The notes below the pieces were generated by a model, which worked only from the letters and a program-made list of their open reading frames with translations, was not told the DNA's origin and did no database searches. Below are positions 7,983 through 16,414 of a stretch of 45,248 nucleotides of DNA, piece by piece. The position numbers were made by a program, and so were the translations under genes. The DNA comes from Deltaproteobacteria bacterium. Its GTDB lineage: Bacteria; Desulfobacterota; Desulfobacteria; Desulfobacterales; Desulfosarcinaceae. The stretch lies in assembly GCA_020444075.1 (NCBI GenBank), contig JAHLLR010000041.1:1-45248 (forward strand), written 5' to 3'. Numbering within the stretch: position 1 is the first letter of the stretch; every line of letters begins with the position of its first letter.

Positions 7983-8906
7983 ATGAAATCAGGAAGCAAT
8001 CTTGAAAAAATTCTGCGTGCCGGACATTTTGCCTTTACCGGGGAACTTGGGCCGCCCCGCGGGACCAATGTGGCGGTGGTCCGGGAAAAGGCCAAACATT
8101 TGGTCGGCATGGTCGATGCCGTAAATATTACCGACAACCAGACTGCCATGGTGAGAATGTCCAGTTGGGCCGCCTCGTTGATTGCCATCGAAGAGGGTCT
8201 GGAACCCAATTACCAGATGGTCTGCCGGGACCGCAACCGCCTGGCCATGCAGGCTGACATCCTCGGCGCATCGGCCCTGGGCATTCGGAATATGCTTTGC
8301 CTGTCCGGTGACCACCAGCAGTTCGGAGACCATCCCCAGGCCAAGGGTGTGTTCGACATCGATTCCACCCAACTGATCGGGATGGTGAAAAAAATGCGGG
8401 ACGAATCCAAATTCCTGGGTGGCGCGGACATTGATGAACCACCCAAGATCTTCATTGGCGGTGCTGCCAACCCCTTTGCCGAACCTCACGAATGGCGGGT
8501 GCATCGCCTGGCCAAAAAAGTCAGGGCCGGCGTTGATTTCGTCCAGACCCAGTGCATCTACAACATGGAGAGAATGCGTCAGTGGGTCAAAGAATCCGTG
8601 GACATGGGACTCACCGAAAAGGTCTATATCCTGGCTGGTGTGACCCCGATGAAGAGCGTCGGTATGGCGCGCTACATGCAGCTCAAGGTTCCCGGCATGG
8701 ACGTTCCCAACGCGATCATCAAACGACTCCAGGGTGTGGATAAAAAGAAGGTAGCCGACGAAGGCATCAAAATCGCCTGCGAACAGATCGAGGAGTTCAA
8801 AGAGATGAAAGGCGTCGCCGGCGTTCACCTCATGCCCATCGAATGGGAGCACAAGGTGCCGGAAATTGCCGAACGGGCAAAAGTCCTGCCCAGACCCGTG
8901 GTCTGA
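7983..8906 (+). CDS. metF: 5,10-Methylenetetrahydrofolate reductase
   Basis: A 307-residue TIM-barrel flavoprotein interconverting methylene-THF and methyl-THF. Family landmarks include FTGELGPPRG near residue 16, AVNITDNQTA near 45, LGIRNMLCLSGDHQQFGDHP near 100, KKVRAGVDFVQTQCIYN near 175 and VYILAGVTPMKS near 210. Length matches stand-alone MetF. AGAGG precedes the ATG. It is 56 bp after metV and 50 bp before hdrA, so all are one operon. In an organism that oxidises acetyl units through a reverse Wood-Ljungdahl pathway it would oxidise methyl-THF, passing electrons to the Hdr-like proteins encoded next. Direction is inferred from context. Confidence 0.9.
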   Translation: MKSGSNLEKILRAGHFAFTGELGPPRGTNVAVVREKAKHLVGMVDAVNITDNQTAMVRMSSWAASLIAIEEGLEPNYQMVCRDRNRLAMQADILGASALGIRNMLCLSGDHQQFGDHPQAKGVFDIDSTQLIGMVKKMRDESKFLGGADIDEPPKIFIGGAANPFAEPHEWRVHRLAKKVRAGVDFVQTQCIYNMERMRQWVKESVDMGLTEKVYILAGVTPMKSVGMARYMQLKVPGMDVPNAIIKRLQGVDKKKVADEGIKIACEQIEEFKEMKGVAGVHLMPIEWEHKVPEIAERAKVLPRPVV

Positions 8907-8956
8907 TCAGCGCCGCACATCCATTGTCAACCAACGATCACCAAAGGAGTTTTCAA

Positions 8957-10141
8957 GTGAGTACTGAATCTAAAAAAGTCATGGTCATTGGGGGCGGGAT
9001 CGCCGGCCTGACCGCAGCCTGGGAGCTTGCCGGCCTTGGCGCGCAGGTCGCGCTGGTGGAAAAAGCCGACTTCCTTGGCGGGCACGCTATCCAATATGCC
9101 TGCAAGGCCACGGACGAATGCCGCCAATGCGGCGCCTGCGCCGTGGAAAGCATGCTCAAAAACGTGGTCAACGAACCGTCCATCACCGTCCATCTGGCCA
9201 CTGAGGTGGCCGGCATCAATAAAAACGGAAATTTTCAAATAAGCCTGAAAAAAACAACGCCAGCCAAAGATATGAAAGCGTGCGAGGCCGGTTATACGGC
9301 CAATCCGACGGGTTGTTCGGCCGTCAGGGGCTATTCGTTGAACAACAACCGATACTATCTGGCCGACGGGAGCCTGAACCCGGAAACAACCGGCAGTTCT
9401 GACACCCTCGAAGTGGACGCCGTGGTCGTGGCGACCGGTTTTACGCCCTTCGATCCACGGATTAAGTCCACCTACCGCTACGACGATCTGGAAAACGTGG
9501 TCAGCGGCATGGACCTTGAGTCCGGCAAGCGGGCCAACGGCACCGTGCTGAGACCTTCAGACGGAAAACCGCCCAAGAAGATAGCCTTTATCCAGTGTGT
9601 GGGCAGCCGTGATGAACGCCTGGGCAACCTGTGGTGCTCCCAAGTCTGCTGCCCCTATGCCCTGAGGACCGCCCAGGCCATGAAATACAAAGACCCGGAC
9701 CTGGATATCACCATTTTCTATATGGACATCCAGAATACGGGAAACGACTTTCCCGTCTTTTATCAGAAATGCAAAGATGAAATGAAATTCGTGCGCAACA
9801 TTCCCGTGGATATGTACAAGACCGAGGACGACCGTATCCAGACCCGGTTCATGGCCGCCGACGGCAGCAGTGAAGCGGTGGACGATGTGTTCGACCTCGT
9901 GGTGCTCTCGATAGGCATCATGCCGGCAGTCGACAACGCCTCGCTGTCCGAATTGGTGGGCGCACCGCTCAACGGTGACGGCTTTTTTGCCTGCAGCGAC
10001 AAGTTGAACCGGGCAGCCACCGGCCAGGAGGGTATTTTTGTGGCCGGCACGGCATCGGGACCGAAAACCATTGCAGAATCCATCGTCCACGCCGGTCAGT
10101 CTGCCGGCGAGGTGATGAAATATCTGGGGAGGGCCTCATGA
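8957..10141 (+). CDS. hdrA: HdrA/QmoA-like FAD protein
   Basis: A 394-residue flavoprotein. The FAD-binding Rossmann motif VIGGGIAGLTAAWEL lies at residues 9-23, the HdrA cysteine motif CRQCGACAV near 53, and CVGSRDERLGNLWCSQVCCPYALR near 215-240, followed by the distal NAD/FAD half ending SGPKTIAESIVHAGQSAG. It is far shorter than methanogen HdrA (about 650) and is close to QmoA in size and order. Start is the GTG at 8957, with AAAGGAG 7 bases before it, giving STESKKVMVIGG. Its stop overlaps the next start by ATGA. Expected to be the flavin centre of a soluble complex with MetVF and the HdrA-MvhD protein. Confidence 0.85.
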   Translation: MSTESKKVMVIGGGIAGLTAAWELAGLGAQVALVEKADFLGGHAIQYACKATDECRQCGACAVESMLKNVVNEPSITVHLATEVAGINKNGNFQISLKKTTPAKDMKACEAGYTANPTGCSAVRGYSLNNNRYYLADGSLNPETTGSSDTLEVDAVVVATGFTPFDPRIKSTYRYDDLENVVSGMDLESGKRANGTVLRPSDGKPPKKIAFIQCVGSRDERLGNLWCSQVCCPYALRTAQAMKYKDPDLDITIFYMDIQNTGNDFPVFYQKCKDEMKFVRNIPVDMYKTEDDRIQTRFMAADGSSEAVDDVFDLVVLSIGIMPAVDNASLSELVGAPLNGDGFFACSDKLNRAATGQEGIFVAGTASGPKTIAESIVHAGQSAGEVMKYLGRAS

Positions 10142-11781
10142 CACAACAGACACAAATGGAAACCATCAACCTGTCTACCGACGTATTGGTAGTCGGTGCC
10201 GGAATGACCGGTGTAAAGGCCGCTGCCGAGATTGCCGCCAGCGGATACCGGGTGGTGCTGATCGACGAGGGTACCGGGTTGGGTAAGGAGGCAGGTTCCT
10301 CCGTTGCCGATCTGGACGGTGAAGAACTGGCGACATTGGACGCATTGGTGGAATCGGTAAACGGATCGGAGATGATCGAGGTGATGACCGGCACTCGCAT
10401 TGACGGCGCTGCCGGCGTTCCCGGCGACTTTCGGGTGTGGCTCTCAGGCAATGACGACATCGTCGAAAAATCCATCGGCGCCATCGTGGTGGCCTCCGAA
10501 CTGGTCGCCTGCCCGCTGAATGAAGCATATGGATTGAACTTGTCCGACACGGTCATTACCCAGAGCCAAATGGAAGCCGCCCTTTGCGAAAACCCGGCCG
10601 CATTTGCCGGAAAATCGGTTGCCTTCATGCTGGGTCTGGCCCAGGACGGCAATCCCCTGGTTCTGGAGCGGGTCCTGAAAAGTGTGCTGGCCATGGAAAA
10701 CATGGACGACGCCAGTGCTTATGTGTTTGCCGGGGATCTGAAAGTAGCCGAAGACGGATTGGAGCGCCTCTACCTGGAATGCCGTGACAAGGGCGCCATG
10801 ACCGTCAAGCTTACCGAAATGCCCGCAATAATGCAGGAGGACGGCACCCTTTCCATCACCTACGACGATCCGGTCCTCCAGCGCAAAGTGGAACTGTCTC
10901 CCGACATCATAGTTGTCGAAGAAGCCATCGGTGCCGACCAGGTCAACGCAGCACTGGCCGACATGCTCAAAATCGATATGGGTTCCATGGGATTTTTGCA
11001 GACCGAGAACGTTCACCGTTATCCGGTTTCAACCAACCGAGAAGGAATTTTTGTGGTGGGCGGCAGCCGTCGGGTGAAAAAACGCTACGGGGCCCTGATG
11101 GATGCGGAAAATGCAGCCATCAAGGTTCGCAACCTGCTGGGCGACGGCACCATCACCATTCCGGCCAATAAGGCGGTACTGGACATCGGCAAGTGCACCT
11201 TCTGTCTCACCTGTTATCGATGCTGCCCCCATGGAGCGATCTACTGGTCCGCCGACAACAAACCGGTAATCTCCAAGGTGGCCTGCCAGGGCTGCGGCAT
11301 ATGCGCCTCTGAATGCCCAATGGATGCTATCCAAATTGGTGATTTCAACGATGCCGACATGATCGACCAGGTTACCCGATCATCGACGGCCAAGGCTGAC
11401 GGCGCCCCCACCATCGTGGCTTTCTGCTGCCAGAACAGCGGACTCGAAGCCGCCCGCATGGCCGAGTTATTTGGCATGCCCCTGCCCAAGGGGCTGAAAA
11501 CGGTGGCTGTTCCCTGCGCCGGCAAGGTGGATATCGATTACGTCATGCATGCACTGGCCGAAGGCGCAGACGGTGTGGTGATCATGGCTTGCCACAACGG
11601 TAATTGCAAATCAGAAAAGGGCAGCCTCTATGCCAGTTGGCGGGCCGCCAACGCACAGGGTATGCTGGAAGCTATCGGGATCGAAAAGGACCGAATCTGC
11701 TTTGCTACCACCGCGTCGAATATGGGCGCGGATTTTTCCGGCATTCTCATGAGTATGGAAGAGACACTGACAGGCAAATAG
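10138..11781 (+). CDS. HdrA-ferredoxin-MvhD fusion (QmoB-like)
   Basis: A 547-residue protein. An N-terminal HdrA-like FAD domain (VLVVGAGMTGVKAAAEIA near residue 15) lacks the internal HdrA cysteine motif. Two 4Fe-4S motifs follow (CTFCLTCYRCCPHGAIYW near 352, CQGCGICASECPMDAIQI near 383). The C-terminal MvhD/FrhD 2Fe-2S domain runs from about 425 to 545 and carries FCCQNSG, VPCAGKVD and MACHNGNCKSEKG. This architecture is that of QmoB and of HdrA-MvhD electron-relay subunits. It is translationally coupled to hdrA by the 4-base overlap. MvhD domains normally link HdrA to a hydrogenase or dehydrogenase; here the likely partners are MetVF, the Sec-HdrCB protein, or the nearby formate dehydrogenase. 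Partner choice is inference. Confidence 0.85.
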   Translation: MTQQTQMETINLSTDVLVVGAGMTGVKAAAEIAASGYRVVLIDEGTGLGKEAGSSVADLDGEELATLDALVESVNGSEMIEVMTGTRIDGAAGVPGDFRVWLSGNDDIVEKSIGAIVVASELVACPLNEAYGLNLSDTVITQSQMEAALCENPAAFAGKSVAFMLGLAQDGNPLVLERVLKSVLAMENMDDASAYVFAGDLKVAEDGLERLYLECRDKGAMTVKLTEMPAIMQEDGTLSITYDDPVLQRKVELSPDIIVVEEAIGADQVNAALADMLKIDMGSMGFLQTENVHRYPVSTNREGIFVVGGSRRVKKRYGALMDAENAAIKVRNLLGDGTITIPANKAVLDIGKCTFCLTCYRCCPHGAIYWSADNKPVISKVACQGCGICASECPMDAIQIGDFNDADMIDQVTRSSTAKADGAPTIVAFCCQNSGLEAARMAELFGMPLPKGLKTVAVPCAGKVDIDYVMHALAEGADGVVIMACHNGNCKSEKGSLYASWRAANAQGMLEAIGIEKDRICFATTASNMGADFSGILMSMEETLTGK

Positions 11782-11792
11782 GCCGACCAACG

Positions 11793-11836
11793 AAGCCGGC
11801 AGGTCTTTGCAAGATCTTTCAAAGACCTGCCGGCTT
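11793..11836 (+). terminator. Perfect 17-bp hairpin after hdrA-mvhD (terminator or processing/attenuation element)
   Basis: AAGCCGGCAGGTCTTTG (11793-11809) is exactly complementary to 11820-11836 around a 10-base loop. Only a short, interrupted T tract (CTTTATT) follows, so termination may be partial. It separates the metV-metF-hdrA-hdrA/mvhD transcript from the selenoprotein gene 200 bp on. The gap 11837-12033 holds no gene. A GATAAT at 11957-11962 is a possible -10, but no good -35 was found. Confidence 0.7.
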
Positions 11837-12033
11837 TATTGACCAGGTATTCACGATACCTGTCTCCGGAGAGATATGGATGCATGCCGGTTGTCGGTCT
11901 ATGACGCTGTAAGGGCTGCCGATTTCAATTTTTTCCTTGTATTTTATGGATGACTCGATAATAAATGGGTTCTTGATTATTTTTATCGCATTGGAATCGT
12001 CGGTGGTAAACCAACTACGGAGGAATTAACAGT

Positions 12034-13356
12034 ATGGCTGATGAAGCGATCAAGCTCGGCGGAAAAAAGCGATCCGTTTTCATCGACAAGGTGAAGGAGA
12101 TCCTCCCCGAAGGGGGAAACCTGAACCTGTGCCTGACCTGCGGCGCCTGTTCTTCAGGTTGTCCGGCAACGGGTCTGGAGGGAATGGATCCCCGAAAATT
12201 TTTGAGAATGGCCGCTCTGGGCATGGACGAAGAGGTCCTGAGCACCAAATGGGTGTGGATGTGCAGCATGTGTACCCGCTGCATGTATGTCTGCCCCATG
12301 AAAATCAATATCCCCCAACTGGTATTCAACGCACGGGCTGCCTGGCCCCGTGACCAGCGACCCAAGGGTATTTTGGGATCATGTGATATGGCCCTTCGCA
12401 ATGACACCTGCAGTGCCATGGGTGCCACGGAAGAGGACTTCCAGTTCGTCGTCGAAGACGTTCTGGAGGAGTATCAGGAAGCCCAACCTGAATTTGCGGA
12501 GATGCAGGCGCCCGTTAACAAAAAAGGCGCCGAATTCTTCCTGAACCAGAACTCCAGGGAGCCGGTAACCGAGCCCGACGAGATGGTGCCGCTGTGGAAG
12601 ATCCTGCATTTGGTGGGTGCGGACTGGACATACGGCACCAAAGGCTGGGCCGCCGAGAACTACTGCATGTTCCTGGGGGACAACGAAGCCTGGAAGCACA
12701 TCGTCGAAGTGAAGAAAAAAGCCGTGGAGGATCTGGGCTGCAAGGTCTGGCTCAATACGGAGTGAGGGCACGAACTCTTCGCAGTCCGGTTCGGACTGGA
12801 AAAATTCAAGCTCGACCACAACTTTGAAATCAAAAGCATCATTCAATATTACGCCCAGTGGATTCGCGAGGGCAAGCTGAAGCCCAGTTCCGAGTGGAAC
12901 AAGGAACGCAAGATCAAGTTCACTGTCCAGGATCCCTGCCAGCTGGTACGCAAATCATTCGGCGATCCGGTCGCCGAGGACCTGCGGTTCGTGGTCAAGG
13001 CGGTGGTCGGTGAAGAGAACTTCATCGACATGCACCCCAACCGCTCCAACAACTTCTGCTGCGGCGGCGGCGGCGGGTTCCTGCAGTCCGGATATCCGGA
13101 CGAACGCCGGGCCTACGGCAAGCTCAAGGCCGACCAGATTCTGGCCACCAAGGCTGATTACGCCATCACCCCCTGCCACAACTGCCATGCCCAGATCCAT
13201 GATCTGAGCGACCAGTTGGACCACCCCTGGCAGACCGTCCACCTCTGGACCCTGCTCTGCCTCTCCCTGGGAATCCTCGGACCGAACGAGCGGGAATACC
13301 TGGGTGACGACCTCAAGGATGTGGATGTGTTCCACCCGGAGTCATCCAATATGTAA
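12034..13356 (+). CDS. Selenocysteine-containing HdrC-HdrB fusion (heterodisulfide reductase-like, CCG family)
   Basis: Read through an in-frame TGA at 12763-12765, this is one 440-residue protein with selenocysteine at residue 244. The N-terminal HdrC-like part has CLTCGACSSGCP near residue 34 and CSMCTRCMYVCP near 76. The first CCG-like half ends in NTE-Sec-GHELFAV, where relatives have NTECGH. The second half has DPCQLVRKS near 305, NFCCGGGGGF near 340 and TPCHNCHAQIHDL near 380. Reading frame and family similarity continue unbroken on both sides of the TGA, and a SECIS-like hairpin follows at 12782-12798. No membrane segments, so it is a soluble HdrD/TmcB-like electron carrier. GGAGG precedes the ATG. 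The natural disulfide or other acceptor is unknown. Confidence 0.88.
12763..12798 (+). promoter_or_regulatory. Sec codon and SECIS element of the HdrCB-like selenoprotein
   Basis: The UGA is at 12763-12765. CAGTCC (12782-12787) and GGACTG (12793-12798) form a perfect 6-bp stem closing the 5-base loop GGTTC. The loop begins 22 bases after the UGA, within the range usual for bacterial SECIS, and has the guanines and uridine expected by SelB. Confidence 0.75.
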
Positions 13357-13376
13357 GCGTCGTTTGAAATCAAACC

Positions 13377-13413
13377 AAAAAGGCCGGCTGCCCTTTGGGC
13401 ACCGGCCTTTTTT
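13377..13413. terminator. Bidirectional terminator between Sec-HdrCB and fdhA
   Basis: AAAAAGGCCGGCTGCCC, loop TTT, then GGGCACCGGCCTTTTTT forms a long GC-rich hairpin with one bulged base. It has an A tract on one side and six T on the other, serving both converging genes. Confidence 0.85.
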
Positions 13414-13456
13414 CATTAGGTAGGGTCCGCATGAGCGGAGTTTATCCCCGCCCCCT

Positions 13457-16225
13457 TTATACCCCCTTGGAGAGTTTCACCGCACACACTTTGTACTCCG
13501 GAATACCGGATATGGGGTCAAGAGCCGCATTGGTCAGCTTGTTGGCTGCCGCCTGGGCAAAATGAAAGGGAATGAAAACGGTTCCAGCCACGGCTTTTCG
13601 GGAAATCCGGACCATGGCCTGGATCTCTCCCCGTCGGGAAGCGATGGTTACCCGATCACCATTTTCAATACCCATGCCCAGGGCATCGCCCCGCGTGATC
13701 TCCACAAATGACTCCGGCGCCCGTTCGTTCAATCCGTCAGTCTTCATGGTCATGGTACCGGTATGGTAGTGATAGAGAACCCGGCCGGTGGTCAGGTACA
13801 TGGGGTAGTCGTCATCGGCCACTTCCGCCGGGGCGATCCATTCGATGGCATGAAACATCCCTTTTCCGCGGGTAAACTGGGCTCCGTGCAAAATGGGGGT
13901 GCCGGGATGCTCCGGGGTGGGACAGGGCCAGTGAAGGCCCTCGTGTTCGATGCGCGGGTAGCTGATGCCGGCATAGGACGGGGTGACGCCGGCCAGCTCG
14001 TTAAAAATGGTCTCGCTGTCCATGTAGGACATGGGGTAACCCATGCGCGTGGCAATGTCGCAGGTAATCTTCCAGTCATCCTTGGCCGTTCCCGGCGGAT
14101 CGACCGCCTTTCTCACCCGCTGCACCCGCCGCTCCGTATTGGAGAATGTGCCGTCCTTTTCGGCGAAGCACTTGGATGGCAGAACCACATCCGCCATCCG
14201 GGCGGTTTCGGTAAGAAAGATATCCTGAACCACCAATAACTCGAGGTTGCTCAGGCTCTTTTCGGCATGGTTCAGGTCGGGGTCGGACACCAGCGGGTTC
14301 TCGCCGATAATGTACAGGGCCTTGATTTCTCCGCTGTGGGCTTTCGGCACCATTTCCGTGACCTTGAGTCCCGGTTTGGTTGGCAGGCCGGTAACGTTCC
14401 AGGTCCGCTCCATTTTTTTGATGGCATCCAGGTTGTCCACCGACTGGTAGCCGGTGAGTACATTGGGAAGCCCTCCCATGTCGCAGGCTCCCTGGACGTT
14501 GTTCTGGCCGCGCAGGGGATTGACCCCGCCACCCCGGATCCCCATGTTGCCGCAAAGCATGGCAAGGTTGGCCAGGGATTTGACGTTGTCGGTGCCCGTG
14601 GTGTGCTGGGTAATTCCCATGCAATAGAGGATGCTTCCCGCCGGCGCCTTGGCGTATAGCCGCGCCGCTTCGATGAGCTGCCGGGCCGGAATACCGGTGA
14701 TGGTTTCCACGTGTTCCGGGGTGTAGCGTTCGACCATCGTCTTCAGCTCGTCGAACTTTTCCGTACGCGCCTCGATGAAGGTTTTGTCGTGGAGGTCCTC
14801 TTTGATGATGACATGCATCATGCCGTTGATCCACGCCACGTCAGTCCCCAGGTTGGGTCTCAGCCAATGCTCGGAAAACTCCGTGATCTTGATCCGGCGC
14901 GGGTCCACCACGATCAGCTTGGCCCCCCGTCGGGTGACCGCCCGCTTGACGAAGGTGGAAAGCACGGGGTGGTTTTCCGTGGTGTTGGAACCGGTGATGA
15001 GGATGACATCGGCCTCCTCGATATCGGCAATGGTGTTTGTCATTGCGCCACTTCCGAATGCTGCGGCCAGACCGGCCACTGTGGAGCTGTGTCAGAGCCG
15101 GGCGCAATGATCAATATTGTTCGTCTTGAGCACCGCCCGGGTGAATTTGTGGGCGATGTAGTTCTCCTCGTTGGTGATGCGGGCCGAGGTGAGCACGCCG
15201 ATGCTATCCCCTCCGTGGGTGTCGCGAATGCTCTTGAGTTTGCCGGCCACCAGACCGATGGCCTCTTCCCAGGTCGCTTTGCGAAAAGCACCGTTTTCCT
15301 TGATCAGGGGATCGGTGAGTCGCTGATCGCTGCCGATGAAATCGAAACCGAACCGCCCCTTGACGCACAGGCTGCCGAAATTGGGGGCCTCGCCCTCGAC
15401 CCCGCTGACCTTGACCACCCGGTTGTCACGAACATGAAGGTGCAACTGACAGCCCACACCGCAGTAGCTGCAGGTGGTGCGCACCTTTTGGGTCTCCCAG
15501 GGGCGGACATGATAGCGCACATCCTTTTCCACCAGGGCTCCTACCGGGCAGACCTGCACACACTCGCCACAGAAGACACAGTCGGAATCCTTCAGCGGCC
15601 GGTCGCCGGCAGCGATGATTTTTGTGTCCGCACCCCGGTAACCGAAGCTGATGGCATTGTTCACCTGCACCTCGTTACAGGCCTGGACGCAGCGCCCGCA
15701 CAGGATGCAGCGGGAAAAATCCCGCACGATAAAAGGGTTGACCGTCTCCATGGGATAGCGGGCCGGGGTCCCCTGAAAGCCTTCGCCGGTCACCTGATAA
15801 CGGTAGGCCAGATCCTGAAGGCGACAGTCTCCCCACACCGGACACAGTCCATCGCTGCCGTCATCTTTTTCGACACCCAGTTGGAATTGGGTCCAGTCGC
15901 TGTCGTCCCGTCCACGAACCGCACAATTGTGATTCCCCGAAGATAGCATGAGTCGCAGGATTTCTTTGCGGGATGACACCACTTCCGGCGATTCAGTGCG
16001 CACCACCATGTTGGGGGAGGCGGGTGTGGAACAGGCCGGCAGCAGTGTCCGGGCCCCCTTTACCTCAACCACGCAGATCCGACAGGCGCCGGTGGGCGTA
16101 GTTCCCTTCAAGTGACACAAGGTCGGAATATCGATGTGGCCCCGCCGGGCCACCTCCAGGATCGTATCCCCCGGTTCAATGGGAAGTTCGTTTCCATTAA
16201 TCACCATCAGGTTCGTCTGTTCCAT
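13457..16225 (-). CDS. fdhA: Formate dehydrogenase alpha subunit, selenocysteine-containing
   Basis: Reading through the TGA at 15092-15094 gives a 922-residue protein with Sec at position 378 in HCARL-Sec-HSSTVAGL, the standard FDH active site. N-terminal domains are NuoG-like: a 2Fe-2S ferredoxin (CHLKGTTPTGACRIC near residue 37), a His-Cys cluster segment, and two 4Fe-4S motifs (CILCGRCVQACN, CVFCGECVQVCP near 155-215). The MGD oxidoreductase domain starts at CSYCGVGCQLHL near 245, and a molybdopterin-dinucleotide-binding domain with MYLTTGRVLYHYHTGTMT ends the protein. No Tat signal is seen, so it is cytoplasmic, like NAD- or ferredoxin-linked FDHs. No beta or gamma subunit is adjacent; partner subunits may be the Hdr-like proteins opposite or lie elsewhere. 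It belongs to the formate/CO2 step of the Wood-Ljungdahl pathway. Confidence 0.93.
15065..15094 (-). promoter_or_regulatory. Sec codon and SECIS element of fdhA
   Basis: On the minus strand the UGA (15094-15092) is followed after 18 bases by the loop GGUCU, closed by a GGCC/GGCC stem. Loop sequence and spacing agree with the E. coli fdhF SECIS, which also has GGUCU 18 bases after UGA. Confidence 0.85.
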
Positions 16226-16266
16226 ATGCTGCTGCTCCTTTGGGGAGAGTCCGTTGGCAGTGGCTC

Positions 16267-16325
16267 AAAAAAGGGCACAATCGCCGATTCGTCACCTATT
16301 TTTCCTATAGAAAATCGGCCCTTTT
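16267..16325 (-). terminator. Terminator of the thrS-vanZ-MFS transcript
   Basis: On the minus strand AAAAGGGC (16325-16318) pairs with GCCCTTTT (16276-16269), with an inner CCGATT/AATCGG stem, and six U (16272-16267) follow. It lies about 90 bp after the MFS stop and directly before fdhA. It also overlaps the fdhA promoter candidate. Confidence 0.55.
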
Positions 16326-16330
16326 GTCAA
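16302..16330 (-). promoter_or_regulatory. Candidate fdhA promoter
   Basis: On the minus strand TTGACA (16330-16325), 17 bases, then TAGGAA (16307-16302); TATAGG at 15-base spacing is an alternative. It lies about 75 bp before the fdhA start and inside the upstream operon's terminator hairpin. Confidence 0.45.
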
Positions 16331-16414
16331 TCCGGGAATGCATGTCCGAACAAGTCTCCGGCGAGTCAGGTTGCATCGGCGATCGAATGCCATCGTATTT
16401 ATGAATAGGGGTAC

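Noticed and set aside
12766-13356. Downstream half of the HdrCB gene as a separate gene or a nonsense-mutated pseudogene
   Set aside because: The frame continues without shift across TGA, the TGA replaces a conserved cysteine, and a SECIS-like hairpin follows; selenocysteine explains everything.
13457-15079. Two separate FDH genes split at 15092
   Set aside because: HCARL-TGA-HSSTVAGL is the classic Sec site of FDH and has a standard SECIS; it is a single gene.
14711-15946. Long plus-strand open frame of 411 codons
   Set aside because: It is antisense to fdhA, has no family features, and follows the codon bias of the true gene in mirror image.
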